Positions 23,293-35,670 of a stretch of 64,000 nucleotides of DNA are shown here, one piece after another. Each line of letters starts with the position of its first letter. Positions within the stretch are counted from its first letter, which is position 1. The notes beneath the pieces were generated by a model. That model did not search any database, had not been told where the DNA came from, and saw nothing but the letters and a program-made list of their open reading frames with translations. Position numbers and translations under genes: made by a program. Origin of the DNA: Nemania diffusa (taxonomy: Eukaryota; Ascomycota; Sordariomycetes; Xylariales; Xylariaceae); assembly GCA_038501195.1 (NCBI GenBank), contig JBBPUQ010000005.1, positions 868,001-932,000 of the forward strand. Reading direction: 5' to 3'.

Positions 23293-24765
23293 ATGCCCCT
23301 CATCCCGTCCTCGCCAAAGGACCGCGTCATCCTGGGCCTGATGACCTTCGGGCCGGACGAGGCCAAGGGCGCGCGGATCACGGAGCTGGCCGAGTACAAG
23401 CGCGTGCTGGACCGCTTCCAGGCGCGCGGGTACAACGAGGTCGACACGGCGCGCGTGTACACGGGGCGCCGCCAGGAGGCGTTCACGCGCGACGCCGGCT
23501 GGCGCGAGCGCGGGCTCGCGCTCGCCACCAAGTTCCAGTACCCCGGCGCCCAGGGCGACCACGCGGCCGCGAAGATCGTGGAGAGCTTGGATACGAGCTT
23601 GGCTGAGTTGGGGGCTGAGTGCGTTGATGTGAGTTTGTTTTCTTGTTAGAGAGGGAGGGGGGAGGGGGGGGGGGGTGTTAGTGGCGTGGGGTTTAGGGCC
23701 CTTTGTTTCGAGGTTTATATGCCGCTTTGCGGGCCGGGATTTTGAGTTGAGGTGAGATAGGAATGGAAATGTTGACAAGGTGCTAGATCTGCTATCTCCA
23801 CGCCGCGGACAGGACTACGCCTTTTGCGGAGACGCTCGAGGCTGTTGATAAACTGCATAAGGCGGGCAAGTTCGTCCGGCTAGGCCTCTCGAACTTCACG
23901 GCTGCTGAGGTTGCTGAGGTCGTTATGATTTGCAAGTATAAGGGCTGGGTGCGACCTACTATTTATCGTGAGTTAATACTAACTGTATCACATAATGGCT
24001 CAAGCGGAACCGGAGCTTGGACATTTCACGTATTCGGTATTTAAGAATGTACGGCTGACGGTTTATGACAGAGGCGATGTATAATGCTATTACCCGTGGC
24101 ATTGAGCCAGAGCTGATACCTGCCTGCCGCCGGTACGGTCTTGACATCGTGGTTTACAACCCAAGTACGTACTTCAACACCCCTTTCCTCCCCTTCACTC
24201 CTCCCTATAAAGCCCAAGAGCCTTCTCCTTATATCCTCTAGAGCTCAGGTAGAGTTTCACGCCATCTCTCTAGTCATCATAGTAGTTCCCAACTCTAACC
24301 TCACTCACCCAAACAGTCGCGGGCGGCCTGTTCAGTGGCAAGATCAAGAGCACGGACTACGTCGCAGAAGAGGGCCGCTTCAGCGCCAAGAACCCGTCGG
24401 CGGCAAACTACCGCGCGCGGTACATCAAGGACAGCACGTTCCGCGCGCTGCAGACCATCGAGCGCGCCCTCGAGGCGCACCCGGGGCTCACCATGATCGA
24501 GACCGCGCTGCGCTGGGCCGTGCACCACAGCCAGCTGCGCGTCGCCAACGGCGGCCGCGACGGCATCATCATCGGCATCTCGTCGTACGAGCAGCTCGAC
24601 TCCAACCTGGATAACCTGGAGAAGGGGCCCCTGCCGGAGGACGTGGTCAAGGCGCTGGATGAGGCGTGGCTTATCTGCAAGGCTGAGGCGCCGAATTACT
24701 GGCATGGCACGCTGGCGTATACTTATGATACACAGAAGGCGTTGTTTGGGCCTGGGGCTAAATAG
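23293..24765 (+). CDS. Aldo-keto reductase, AKR7 (aflatoxin aldehyde reductase)-like
   Basis: Four exons (23,293-23,628; 23,787-23,967; 24,072-24,164; 24,317-24,765) join in frame to 352 aa, the usual length of the family. The fold is a TIM barrel that reduces aldehydes or ketones with NADPH. The catalytic tetrad is visible: Asp in VDTARVY and Tyr in the same motif, Lys in LATKFQYP, and His in YLHAADRTTPF. GKFVRLGLSNF and the C-terminal GIIIGISSYEQLDSNL match the AKR7 pattern, and the end is a Tyr/Trp-containing tail (NYWHGTLAYTYDT). In exons 1 and 4 the third codon position is almost always G or C. The first acceptor is at 23,785-23,786; the AG about ten bases earlier would put the reading out of frame. 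No neighbouring pathway gene indicates a specific substrate. Confidence 0.93.
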
Positions 24766-27336
24766 ATGTTTGATGTATCTGCATGATAGTAGGCGCTAAA
24801 GAGGGCTCTGTGTCGTAGTCACTAGCTAGAATTAGTCGCAGTTCTGTGAGCGATGCTACGTATTCTCAAGACAATGTTCTCCATGTAGCATGTGTTGTTT
24901 TTCAAGGAGTGCTTGCGTATACCTATGGGTAAAGGTGTATGCGTCTTGTCCTCTATATCCCACCGTAACACATTTTATACAGAGAGCCTGTGAGTGCTAC
25001 GCTGGACTATTATGCTCTTTCATAAGGGAAACTAACCTCTCGAACCGAGTGGTCTGGTCGTTATCTATGGATTCGGGTATATCTTCTGCCACCCATTTGA
25101 GCTGGGAATTATCGGCCTGGCTATCGAGGCTGGTAGAACCAAATACCTTTGGACTTTGTTATACAACACTATGATCAGTCATCCTTGTGCTTAGGATTAT
25201 ACTCTACAGTATGCATAAGCTGTATTAGAAGATGAGTTTGGAACGGCCACTCTACTAGGGAGTCCTGTCGTTGCTATTAGCCCCAGTAAAGTATTACTTT
25301 GACTCACCATTCTCGTGTGATTGCTGCTACTTAATCTATAAATCTAGCACGGCGCTCAAAGCCTGGCCTCCTAGATGCCAGGCGAACAGCGAAGGGATCG
25401 TGCTTGTTGTCCAGCGCGAACAAACAGCCCTTGGGTCTAGGCCCTCATACTAGAGACCCTTAGTCCTGAATGTGAAGCCACCGACTCGTCTGGACATGGA
25501 AAGTCGGTGTCATTTTTTTCTTTTTATAAGATCTCACGCGTTTTATGGAGATCCTCACTCTCGGCGCGAGAGTGCAGATTTGGTGGCACATCATGATCTT
25601 TATTTCTTAAGGCAACCGTATGTAAAGTCGGTTGAGTTTATGTTGTAGAAGCACAAGCTCTGTACTTACGGGTTATTGCGTGTATGTATTGTAGAACTGC
25701 CAGAGTAGTCTAGGCTTTTGTATACTTGGATGGGATGGCTCGGCCGGACGCGCCCTGCACACCATCTTCCGGAACTATATACGCCTTGCAGGTTTAGCGA
25801 CGTGCTGCCATCTCGCATGCCTAAGCGACGCCGTATAGTCCCGAAGGGTGGCGGCAATTAGTTCACGCCCGCTAGCAAGCGAATACAGCTTCGAACGAGA
25901 ACCACGGTAGACGTTATACAGGAGATAGGGCGTATATTGTAGATATAAGTCGTGACCAATAAGGTCCGGCTTGTTCTCTGCTTCTCCCGATCGCATACCT
26001 GCTCGTGTAACCTCATATATAGGCAGCTATGGAGATACACATGATGCAAAGCGCCATATTCAAGTTCATGGGCACGGGGCGCATTTTGGATCTCAACCAT
26101 CTCGTGATAACTATCTGAGACGTCGGAATCACAAGTGAACTTGTAACACTTTCTAATTAAGATGTGCACTAGAAAGCCTTTTATTTTAATATAGATGATG
26201 GCTTATATACTAAAGTATAAGAGAAATGAAATAGCAAGTACGCAGTAGTACATGTATACGTGGACACGAATTAAGCATATCTAGTCCCGCCTCTGCTACA
26301 CCACAGTGTTGCAACAAGCTGTACCCCACTGTCCATGCCAGGAACGTGTCGGCACGGCTTTTTTTAGTGGACTGATCTCCATTGAATTGGGCTTGGCATT
26401 TCATTTTGCCCTTCCTGACTACCGTACAATGTACGTATATTGCTGCATGTACAATGTACAGTACGTCAACTGTGCAGCACCTGATGCTCCATGGAAGCAC
26501 CCTGATCCACGGTAATGGGTTCCTGTCAAGTGTAGGTATCCTTGTCACGGGGAATTTCGAAAGGTGTTCGCCAATGTATAAGTGGTACTGTACTATGGAA
26601 GCAATAATTAAACTTTATAGATATGCGGTCATCGTATTCTCTCTATCTTTATCTATCTGTCGCTGGCAGTCGCAAACCTTTTTTAATTAATAAGACCTGT
26701 AATAAGACCTACAGAATACTTACCTACCTACGTAGCCTGCCTATGACCCCTGTATAAGTAAGCTAACGGACATATGTGTGTACCCATGTCTCCTGCATAT
26801 TATTACATGAACATGCTCGCATCTGACACTGACATTTGACCACACCCACCAGCTGAATCCATCTACCTACATACATACATCCATCCGTCCATACATACCT
26901 ACACACAAGTATACGCAGACTGCTATAACAGATACAGAATACCTACGTCCGAATCTGACATCCGACCCACTGCCCCGAGTCTGAAGGCCGAACTACCTAG
27001 GGTACCTATCTTACCTATCACCTCTGTAGGCATCGCTAGTACCGCTGTATACCTTATCTACTTACCTGGTAGTGTGTGTACCTATCGCAGGGCAGGCAGT
27101 AGCCGGCATCCGTGGTACCGTGCCGAACAGCTAGCTGCTAGCATTCTCTCTCTGCCCAGTCATATTCAAGTGTTTATCCTGCCTACTTAGCACTTAACCT
27201 ACCTAGGGGGTAGTCTGACCTAGACATACCCAACTCATGCATCCCAATGATAACAAGATAAAGTTGTCCCGGCTTCCCTCACGTCCAAACCGGACCCCTT
27301 CCCCTTCATATACACCACCCTTCGATTCCCGGCTTC
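24766..27336. other. Intergenic, no supported gene
   Basis: About 2.6 kb. Frames at 25,666-26,169 and 26,210-26,690 overlap on both strands and carry no recognisable domain. There is an 8-bp-arm hairpin near 25,557-25,575 (CACTCTCG GCG CGAGAGTG) and a tetranucleotide ATAC/ATCC tract near 26,862-26,905. TAGGTA/TACCTAC words are frequent at 26,700-27,230, upstream of the transporter. Confidence 0.55.
26862..26905. repeat. ATAC/ATCC tetranucleotide microsatellite
   Basis: An imperfect run of CTAC, ATAC and ATCC units upstream of the transporter gene. Confidence 0.7.
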
Positions 27337-28912
27337 ATGGTTCTTCTACGACACCAAGGGGTAAGCAACGGACCCGTTCTCCCTCTCATACAATATACCA
27401 CTGATCACTAACTGTCTATGATTCTATGCGTGTGTAGATGTCTCTGATCAGAACGTTTCCGTTTCTCCCCACTTGAATAATACAGTAGCATACGACTCGG
27501 ACGAGGATAACCCTAATAATAACAACATGTCCTCCATACACCCTGCAGATGGCCACTCCAGCAAGCCGCTGTTAGAGAAGGACGACGATAGAAAGGGGCG
27601 CGAACGGCCCGGGTCCACGTCAGCTCTCCCTCCCCCCGCCGTGTCGACACCCGCTGCTGCTGCTGCTTCCACGCGGCCGCCCCTCTTCACCCGCACCTCG
27701 ACGGTGCAGTCTCGGTCCACCGCCGACGCCCAGGCCGACGACGCCACCGCCCGCAGGAAGTACGTGCTGGCCGCCATCTTCCTCGTCGTGTGCCTCGTGT
27801 CCTTCGTGGTGCAGACCGAGCTCGGCCGCTACGTGCAGCACGAGCTGGGCTGGAACAAGGCCTACTGCATGCTGTACCTGACGCACGGCTCCTGGACGCT
27901 GCTGTGGCCCACACAGCTCCTCATCCTACGGCTCCAACGGCGGCGGCAGCCCTGGGCCGTCTTCTGGCGCCGCCACGTCGAGCTGCTCCGCAGCACCGCG
28001 CACATGGTCGCCGAGCAGCGCCTCGACATCCCCCGCCACGTCCTCCAGAAGAGCCCGGTGCCGTACGTCGTGCGCACGACGGCCTGGATCACGAGCTGCC
28101 TCACCGTCGCCGGCCTCACGTGGTACGTGGCCGTCAGCATGACGACGCCGAGCAACCTCACCGCCATCTACAACTGCTCGGCCTTCTTCGCGTACGCCTT
28201 CAGCGTGCCCCTGCTCGGCGAGCGGCTGCGCCTCGACAAGTCGCTCGCCGTGCTCCTCGCCATCGTCGGCGTGCTCGTCGTCGCCTACGGCGGCGGCGGC
28301 GGCGGCGGCGCTGCCGAGGACGGTGCCGACGCGGACCCGGACGACGACGGCGCGACGGCCGCGACGCAGTTGCTCGGCAACCTCATCATCGGCGCGGGGA
28401 GCGTGCTCTACGGGCTCTACGAGGTGCTGTACAAGCGCTTCGCGTGCCCGCCCGAGGGCACGTCGGCGGCGCGGGGCGTGCTCTTCGCCAACACGTTCGG
28501 CAGCTGCGTGGGCTTGTTCACGCTGCTCGTGCTGTGGGTGCCGCTGCCCATCTTGCACGTGCTCGGGTGGGAGACGTTCGAGCTGCCGACGGGCGAGGCG
28601 GCGCTGTGGCTCGCGGTCAGCGTCGTCATGAACGCCACGTTCGCGGGGAGCTTCCTCGTGCTCATCTCGCTCACGAGCCCCGTGCTCAGCTCCGTCGCGG
28701 CGCTCCTGACCATCTTCATCGTCGCCGTGGCCGACTGGCTGCTCACCGGCGAGGCCCTCTCCTTCGCGGCGCTGTCGGGCGGCGCCATGATTGTGGTCGC
28801 GTTCCTTGTGCTGAGCTGGAGTACGTGGCGGGAGATGACTGAGGAGGAGGGGAGGAAGGCGGGATATCGCGAGGCGCCGGTTGATTGGGATAGCGAGGAG
28901 GAGGGGAGGTAG
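27337..28912 (+). CDS. EamA/SLC35F-like drug-metabolite superfamily transporter
   Basis: A 24-bp first exon (27,337-27,360) and a second exon (27,452-28,912) give 494 aa in frame, joined by GTAAGC and a CAG acceptor at 27,449-27,451. Without this exon the first ATG in frame is at 27,527, so the short exon is likely but not proven. The N-terminal 90 residues are hydrophilic with an acidic-dileucine-type KPLLEKDDD segment, a signal that in other proteins sends cargo to the vacuole. About ten hydrophobic helices follow in two EamA halves; NLTAIYNCSAFFAYAFSVPLLGERL is the typical end of the first half. The family includes yeast YML018C/THI74 (vacuolar or mitochondrial) and human SLC35F members, all poorly defined in substrate. 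An acidic loop with a run of seven or more glycines separates the halves. Coding GC is very high. Confidence 0.88.
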
Positions 28913-29960
28913 GGCGTGTTAGAGTCGTGGTCTGTTCGCGCAGAATCGGGGGTTCCTTTTCGTTATTCGTTATTCATTATTGTTGGTCATATTATACACG
29001 TAAATAGAGTCGGGCATTGTTGGGCAGTTCGGGTTGTTTTCGTCTCGTGGGTATCAAACCTGTTACGCGTATCGGCTTTGGCATTTCCGCTTAGGATAGA
29101 AGGCATTATTTCCTATGGCGTTTCTTTTTTTCTTACTCGGACGTGCAATCTTAGTATGTATTTGAAATATTTTTGCCTTGCTCTAATTATCTACCTATCT
29201 AGGATACACGGGCAAAAATGGGCGGAGGCCAGATGGTTTATCTATGTGTGTAGTCGGGAATTATTAATACTACCTACAGGACGTGCGTCGTTGAAGGTGG
29301 CTTTCTGCGATGGCTTGTGATGCTCACTACGTAATGCTGACGACGCCGGCGCTTGCGCGCACCAATGCGGTGATACTACCTTCTCGTTTACTGGTTGCTC
29401 GTCTTCTCGTGGCTGGGAGTGGGGGGGATTTTCTCCTGGGCTTGGAGCTTGGAGAACTTGCTATTGTTATGGCTATAAGCTGTTGAGACATGTGATATAT
29501 CGTACGATTACTGGAGATATTCACGCTTTCGATATAGATCTTGGTTGTTGGGTTGGCTCTATTGCGCAGTGCTAACTCTCATGATGGTTATTCTTCGTGT
29601 CTTTTGCTCTATTTCGTAAACCTAGCTCTGTATAGACGTCATAGTAGAGTCTCCAGACAAGTAATGGAGTTGATACTATCTATGTTCCGAATAAGACGCT
29701 CATCTCGCCCTTTAGCCGGTGTATATTCATAAAGAAACCCATGAATTTCCTTTCTTTTCCTCTTCCGAGTTAATATATCTTTTGGCTATCTATGTGAATA
29801 GTCATAATGTCGTCCAATGGTCATAAAACTGTCGTGTCCCTTCCCTGTCTATCTTTTTGAAATCGATTCTGTTCCCGTTGCCCGTCTTGCACTCTACTGT
29901 GAGCGGGCCCGCTGATGATGAGAAAAAGAAGAACTCGCTAAACCAGATCCGCTTGTCGGC
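28913..29960. other. Convergent 3' region, no gene seen
   Basis: About 1 kb between the ends of the transporter and the phosphoesterase. It is T-rich with only short chance frames and plausibly holds both 3' untranslated regions. Confidence 0.55.
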
Positions 29961-32315
29961 TTATTGCTCAGCGTCCAGGCGAACAATGCGCCCCTCGACC
30001 CGCGGCGCGATGGCCCGCGTCCAATCGACCTCGAACTCGTCGGCCTTCAGCTCGTCCCCGACCTTGCAGTCGACGCCGGCGATGCGCGCCCACTTGCTGA
30101 ATACGCGGCGCATGGTCTGCATCTCGCGGTCGAGCTTCTCGATGGCGATCTCATCCTCGCCCTCGCTGTCGTTGTCCGACTCGTCGATGGGGTGCGCGAC
30201 GCTGGCGCGGCGCTCGCGGATCTTCGCGGGCGCCCACTGGTCCCAGCCGCTGGCGTGGCGGGGGTTCGGCTGGCTCAGAGGCGACGTGGGACGGGCCGTG
30301 TAGTGCGGGTGGCTGGCGCACACCTTGCCGGCGACCTCGGCCCAGTGCCGGCTCATGCTGGCGCCGAGGTGCTTCCACTGGCCCACGACCTTGAGCGACA
30401 TGAAGTACTGCCGCAGCATCATGGAGATGAGGATGCCGTTCTCCTCGGACACGAGCTCCTCGGCCGCGCCGCCCTCCGACGCCACGAGCAGGCAGTCGTA
30501 GCCGTCCTTGCCGCGCGCCATGTAGCCGCGCGTCACGAGGACGTACTTGCGCGCCATGTCGATGGGCGCGCCGCCGATCGAGGCCGAGACGACGCGCGCG
30601 CCCGACGGCCGCTGCGCGTCGAACGCGAACTTGATGTTGGAGACCTGGGGGAAGCGCCCCTCGAGGGCGGGGAACTGGGACAGGCCGTTCTCGAGGGCGT
30701 CCCAGATCGCCTGCCCGGATACGCGAATCACGACGACGGGGTCCTCGAAGGGGAAGCAGTTCATGATGTCCTTCAATAATATCGGGCCTGGCGGGTAGAT
30801 CTGGTCGCCGCGGACGGTGCCGGAGGCCATGATGCTGCAGTCGCCTGAATAGTGGTGGCGCATGATGTCGCAGACGAAGTTGGCGATGTTGCTCTCCTGC
30901 ATCCTGACTGTTCTAAAGCGGGCGTCCAAGGGCGCGACTGTGTAGCCGATGGGCTTCTGAAGCGCGGTCTTGAGATTAGCTGTCAGCTTCTCGACTAGCT
31001 CCGATGTAGGCTTATGTTCGGGGATATCTGATGTGATGTCTCTGCGTATGATGTCTATGTCCCATTTACCCGAGCCGTCTGGTTTCCGCCTCGCTTCAAC
31101 ATAACTCAGCTGTTTAAAGTCCGTTCCCGACCTTAGCACGTGTGTGCCCTTAATGAGGCTGTGACTATAGTAGTGATCATGGCCGCCGAGAATGATGTCA
31201 ATCATGCCATCAGTCTGTTCGGCTAGCTTATTGTCATTGGGCTCACGTTGGTGTGTTATGGCAATGACTATCTCGGCTCCTTCGGCGCGGAGTTGCGGGA
31301 CGAGCTCCTTGGCCGTCTCACTCGCTGATTTGTAAATGAGATTTGGTGGCAAGCTGTTAATCGTGGCCAACCACTCTCGTTCACCGAGGCCGATAAGTCC
31401 AATTTTAATGCCATTTGATGATGTTATCATATGGGTCCTTTTGCAATTCCCGATAGGCACGCCATCTCCCAAAGCCGGACTAAGAAAAATTAAGAGTTAG
31501 CAATCGTAAAATAGGGCGAAAGGGTTCTTTCCATTCCGACGATATGCTAGAACACGCCAAATCTCAAACCGCCGAGGACACACCAAAATGGTTAAATAGC
31601 AGGGGAAAATCTTACTCTAAAACGTTCGCAATAAGCCACTGTTTATCACCCAAAGTTAGTACTCGCCACAAATAAACAATACAGGCATCTGAATGGCCTC
31701 GTATTCATAAGAACAACGGGCTCTAAAACCTGCCCAAGGGGAATAAATGGGTTGGAATGCGTACTGGGAAGCTGCACTTTGAAGCTAAATGCCTGAACTT
31801 GAGAACGCCAAAGTCAAGATCATGATTCTGGAAGTTGAGTTAGTAATTGAATCTGACAGAAGGTAGGCTGGAGCTATACCCCTAAGGCTGCTGCGTCTGT
31901 CCCTATCTCGTTCAACAGCGGAACCATGTGATCACCTGTTCAATTCGAAGGTCAGCCATCTTGTCAGGTAATGTGACAGCAGTTTATATATAGTATGGCC
32001 GATGTGATCAAAATATAGTAAGGTTTCCGTTTAATGAGACGTACCCTTCGTGACCGAGCTCTCTAGACTTGGGTTAAACGCATCGCCGGAGAAAAATGTG
32101 AGTAGCTCCGACTGCCCTTGGAACTCATCGCCCTCACGGTATTTTTGTACAAGACTCATAAACCTCGCAGCGCCGCCAACCGGCTCACTCGAGGACGAGT
32201 CAACGTGATAAACATCGTTATAGTGTAGGATACGGAGCTCTGGAGCCTTCCCCTTCTCTGACCCTGAACTGTACGTGACAGACTCATTCGGCGGAGGTGT
32301 CTTTTTGATAGGCAT
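29961..32315 (-). CDS. 5'-nucleotidase/UshA-family metallophosphoesterase
   Basis: Five exons (32,315-32,045; 31,935-31,880; 31,827-31,765; 31,638-31,616; 31,479-29,961) join in frame to 643 aa. The start is the ATG at 32,315; an ATG at 32,522 is in frame, but its extra 69 residues look like untranslated leader. The calcineurin-like metal-binding blocks run in order: LHYNDVYHV, FSGDAFNPS, GNHDLDFG (formed at an exon junction), THQREPND and GGHDHYYSH. The C-terminal substrate domain follows, with ESNIANFVCDIMRHH, GPILLKDIMNCFPFED and the GKDGYDCL loop. The family hydrolyses nucleotides and related phosphate esters. No signal peptide is evident, so a cytosolic role is likely, unlike secreted family members. 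A charged tail of about 130 residues (SDNDSEGEDEIAIEKL) is an addition of uncertain role. Two small exons of 56 and 23 bp would be easy for gene finders to miss. Confidence 0.92.
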
Positions 32316-33913
32316 GGTGCTGGCTGTAAGGTCTTCTCGTGGATCTAACAACAGCCTTGAACAAGGTGTTGTGTTATTTATAAGAACAGTTGGGCAATGA
32401 TAGGAACCCGGGTCAATGTTATGATGATGGTACCCGCGACACAGCTTCAGGGATGGAATACTGTTTGTTAGTAAGAGTCGGACCCCTGCTCTACCCCAAT
32501 CAACTCTTATCCTACCTATCATCTTGAATAAGGGGAAAGGTGGGGTTGTAGAATAGCTGGGGGGTCCAGGGTCTTATTCAGGTACGGCCTTAGTTGGCGG
32601 TGGGCTGAGACAAGGGAGCAGGGGATCTTCGAGAGCGCCTCCACTTAAAACCACCTGTTCCGTACGTGGGGGCTGTCTAGTGGTGCTGAAAAAGGTGATC
32701 AATTGTTGGGTGGTGTTCCTTGATATCTGGGGATGCATTGCTGCAATATTGGCAAGAAATACAAGCAACAAGGGTAGTAATGTTTCTAAGGACGCAAGAT
32801 AGGGAAATTCAAAATGGATAGGTAGTTTACTGTAGAACCTTCGGTAGAAACACCAGAAAGCACCTGCCATTCACTCTACATACTACGGGGAATAAGGTTG
32901 GTTGTCATAGTTACAATAACCTAACCCAATATGTCAATATATGCAGATCATCCTCAAAGATAATAGATAAAATAATCTATATAAATAAGCTTAAAGGAAC
33001 GAACATGTTCGTGAGTTATACAGAATACCTGGGGCTGCAATATGTACCTACGTCTGTATTAACGATGCGCAATTATGATTATTCAGGGAAACCGCAACCG
33101 CGCGGGAGACCGGTATTATTGAATCATAAATAATAATTATAACGAGAATTCATAACAATAAAAAAAGTTTTCAAAATGTCGAAATTACCTACTGCTACTT
33201 ATATCTATGGAAAGCGTAGGTACCTATAACAATGCTATAAAACACCGTAACAGCATTTCGTCGGTAATGATTATATCCGAGTAATCTATGTACCTAACCG
33301 GTACCTAACCTAGACAGGCACCTAGCATGCGGGCTGCGCCGCACATAGATTTCCAATCACCAGCCACACAACTCGACCAATACCAGCTACAACAGCATTC
33401 GCGAATAACAACCATCCATCTTCTATTCAGGAGTAAATCATTGTATCAACAACAAACGCGCCACTCTCATGGAGCTTAGGCTGTGCATTAAGCCTGCTTA
33501 AATCCAGAGTTCAGCTTCCTTCCGACCAGCCAGCAGTCTGGATCCCTCCCTCCCCACAGCGCCCCATCGCAGCGCCATTTGGCACTCAGCATTAAGCATT
33601 ACGACCTAACTGTCTTCTCATCGCCCTATCGAAGCATCGACATTCTAGATTTATACTCATACTCACATTCATGCTTATTACTTTAACTCACATTCATGTT
33701 CATTGTTAACAATTTAAACGTTAAATCTAAACCCTTTTTAATTCCTTTAGCAAATCATAATTGATCACCCCTAGTACAGAATATTTGAGACAAACTCGCC
33801 ACCGGAGGAGGAGGCGATATCACCTTGTCTCACCGTCGCTTCCGGGGTTCCGAGGGAGCGCGCTGGTCAATTACACAGCATTACGCGTAACAAGAAGAAG
33901 TAGCCAGCCAGCG
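32316..33913. other. Divergent promoter region between the phosphoesterase and SSN3
   Basis: About 1.6 kb. A 98-codon frame at 32,574-32,870 (minus) has a hydrophobic middle but no recognised relative, and I do not call it. The 600 bp before SSN3 contain repeated CATTCATGTT/ACTCATACTCACATTCATG words and a C/T-rich leader. Confidence 0.5.
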
Positions 33914-35670
33914 ATGAGTCTCACAAATCCACCCTCGGCAGCGTCGGGGCCCGGCTCGGCATCCGCGCGGCCTCAGGCATTGAAACGGAGCGTCCAGGCT
34001 GCATTTGAAGGTAAGACCTGTAAAAAGGGGGAATGGAATAAACACGCGGCAAACTTAAGATTTTGTTCTACCCCTCTGCCACAACCCCCCCTCTCACATG
34101 ACCCCTCTTCGTCCTTCCCCCGAAATTAAACAAACAAATAAACGAAAAACGTCACCTTAGCATTTAACCCCTCCATCCTACATTTCACCCGAGCAAGTTA
34201 GTGTTGAGGGCAGCAACAGGCACCAACCATCCATCGTGTCGTTTTCATCCATTTCCCCGTCGTCATGAACATCTCACAAACTGCTATAGCTGGACAAAAT
34301 ATCACTCAGACTATCAACTAACTGTTGCTCTCATGCCTCTAGATCCGCACGATAGAGGTGGCAAGATGGGCTACCAGTCCAAGGTCAAAGTAATGGACAA
34401 GTACCGCGTCGTAGGATTTATTAGCAGTGGGACCTATGGGCGTGTGTACAAGGCGCAAGGCCGCCAGGGCCAACCAGGCGACTTCGCCATCAAAAAGTTT
34501 AAACCCGACAAGGAGGGTGAACAGATCCAGTACACTGGAATCTCCCAGTCTGCGATTCGAGAGATGGCGCTCTGCTCCGAGCTACGGCACGATAACGTGA
34601 TCCGGTTGATCGAGATCATCCTTGAGGACAAGTGCATCTTCATGGTGTTTGAGTACGCCGAGCATGACTTGCTCCAGATCATCCACCACCACACCCAGCA
34701 ACCGCGCCACAGCATCCCTCCCACGACGGTCAAAAGCATCATGTTCCAGCTGCTCAACGGCTGCCAGTATCTTCACAGTAGCTGGGTTATGCACCGCGAC
34801 CTAAAGCCCGCCAATATCATGGTGACGTCGTCGGGACAGGTCAAGATCGGTGACCTGGGACTTGCGCGCCTCTTTTATAAGCCGCTCCACTCTCTCTTTA
34901 GCGGGGATAAGGTCGTCGTCACAATATGGTACCGGGCGCCAGAGTTATTGCTTGGCAGTCGCCACTACACACCGGCTGTCGATATGTGGGCTGTGGGGTG
35001 TATCTTTGCCGAGCTCTTATCATTGCGGCCGATATTCAAGGGAGAAGAAGCCAAGATGGATAAGAAGACGGTCCCTTTTCAGCGAAATCAGATGCAAAAG
35101 ATCGTCGAGATCATGGGCCTACCGACTAAGGAGCGCTGGCCCTTCCTGACGAGCATGCCCGAGTACAGTAATCTATCAACGCTGACGCCTCCTATGCTGC
35201 ACCCAGGCCACCCGCATCACCCGCACCACCCTCATCACCACAAATCGTCGGCAGCTGCATCGACAAGTCAACTAGAAAAGTGGTACTATAGCATCATCAA
35301 TGCACACGCCTCTACCTCGTCCCCCGCCTCGAACGGTAGCCTCACATCCCTCGGCGCCGAGGGCTACCGACTCCTGGCAGGTCTCCTAGAGTACGACCCC
35401 GAGAAGCGGTTAACGGCCGCGCAGGCGCTGCACCATCCCTTCTTCGGCGGCTCGGGGTCCACTATAGGAATGGGGGCCGGCGCGTCCGGCGCCGACCGGG
35501 TCAGCGGGAACTGCTTCGAGGGACTCAAGACGGCCTACCCATCGCGTCGCGTCAGCCAGGACGACAACGACATCCGCACGAGCAGCTTGCCGGGGACTAA
35601 GCGGTCCGGGCTGCCGGATGACAGCCTCGTAGGCGTTTCGCGACCCGTCAAGAGGGTCAAAGACGCATAG
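33914..35670 (+). CDS. SSN3: Mediator kinase SSN3/Srb10 (cyclin-dependent kinase 8)
   Basis: Exon 1 (33,914-34,010) and exon 2 (34,343-35,670) join in frame to 474 aa across a 332-bp intron with donor GTAAGA, branch CTAAC and acceptor CTCTAG. This is the catalytic subunit of the CDK8 module of Mediator, acting in the nucleus with cyclin C to phosphorylate RNA polymerase II and transcription factors. Visible marks are the Gly loop SSGTYGRVY, the cyclin-facing helix with [14 protein letters not shown] (SMSACRE-like in animals), [18 protein letters not shown] in place of DFG, and [13 protein letters not shown], with no activating Thr as is usual for CDK8. The C-terminus [26 protein letters not shown] is the signature fungal Ssn3 tail. 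A His-rich insert ([11 protein letters not shown]) lies before the last kinase helices. The N-terminal 33 residues are low-complexity and variable. Confidence 0.96.

Noticed and set aside
25030..25060. GGTTCGAG on the minus strand as a tRNA B box
   Set aside because: Neighbouring bases do not form the T stem and no acceptor or anticodon stem can be built.
27926..28558. 210-codon minus-strand frame opposite the transporter
   Set aside because: Antisense shadow of the same GC-rich coding region, without any domain.
27790..28842. 350-codon frame on the plus strand inside the transporter gene
   Set aside because: Arg/Ala/His-rich shadow frame produced by very GC-rich codons; the transporter frame has clear membrane helices.
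29964..30779. 271-codon plus-strand frame opposite the phosphoesterase
   Set aside because: Shadow of the last exon of the phosphoesterase; repetitive Ala/Arg/Leu/Val composition.
32574..32870. 98-codon minus-strand frame with a hydrophobic stretch
   Set aside because: No recognisable relative and no splice link to the neighbouring gene; lies in a promoter region.
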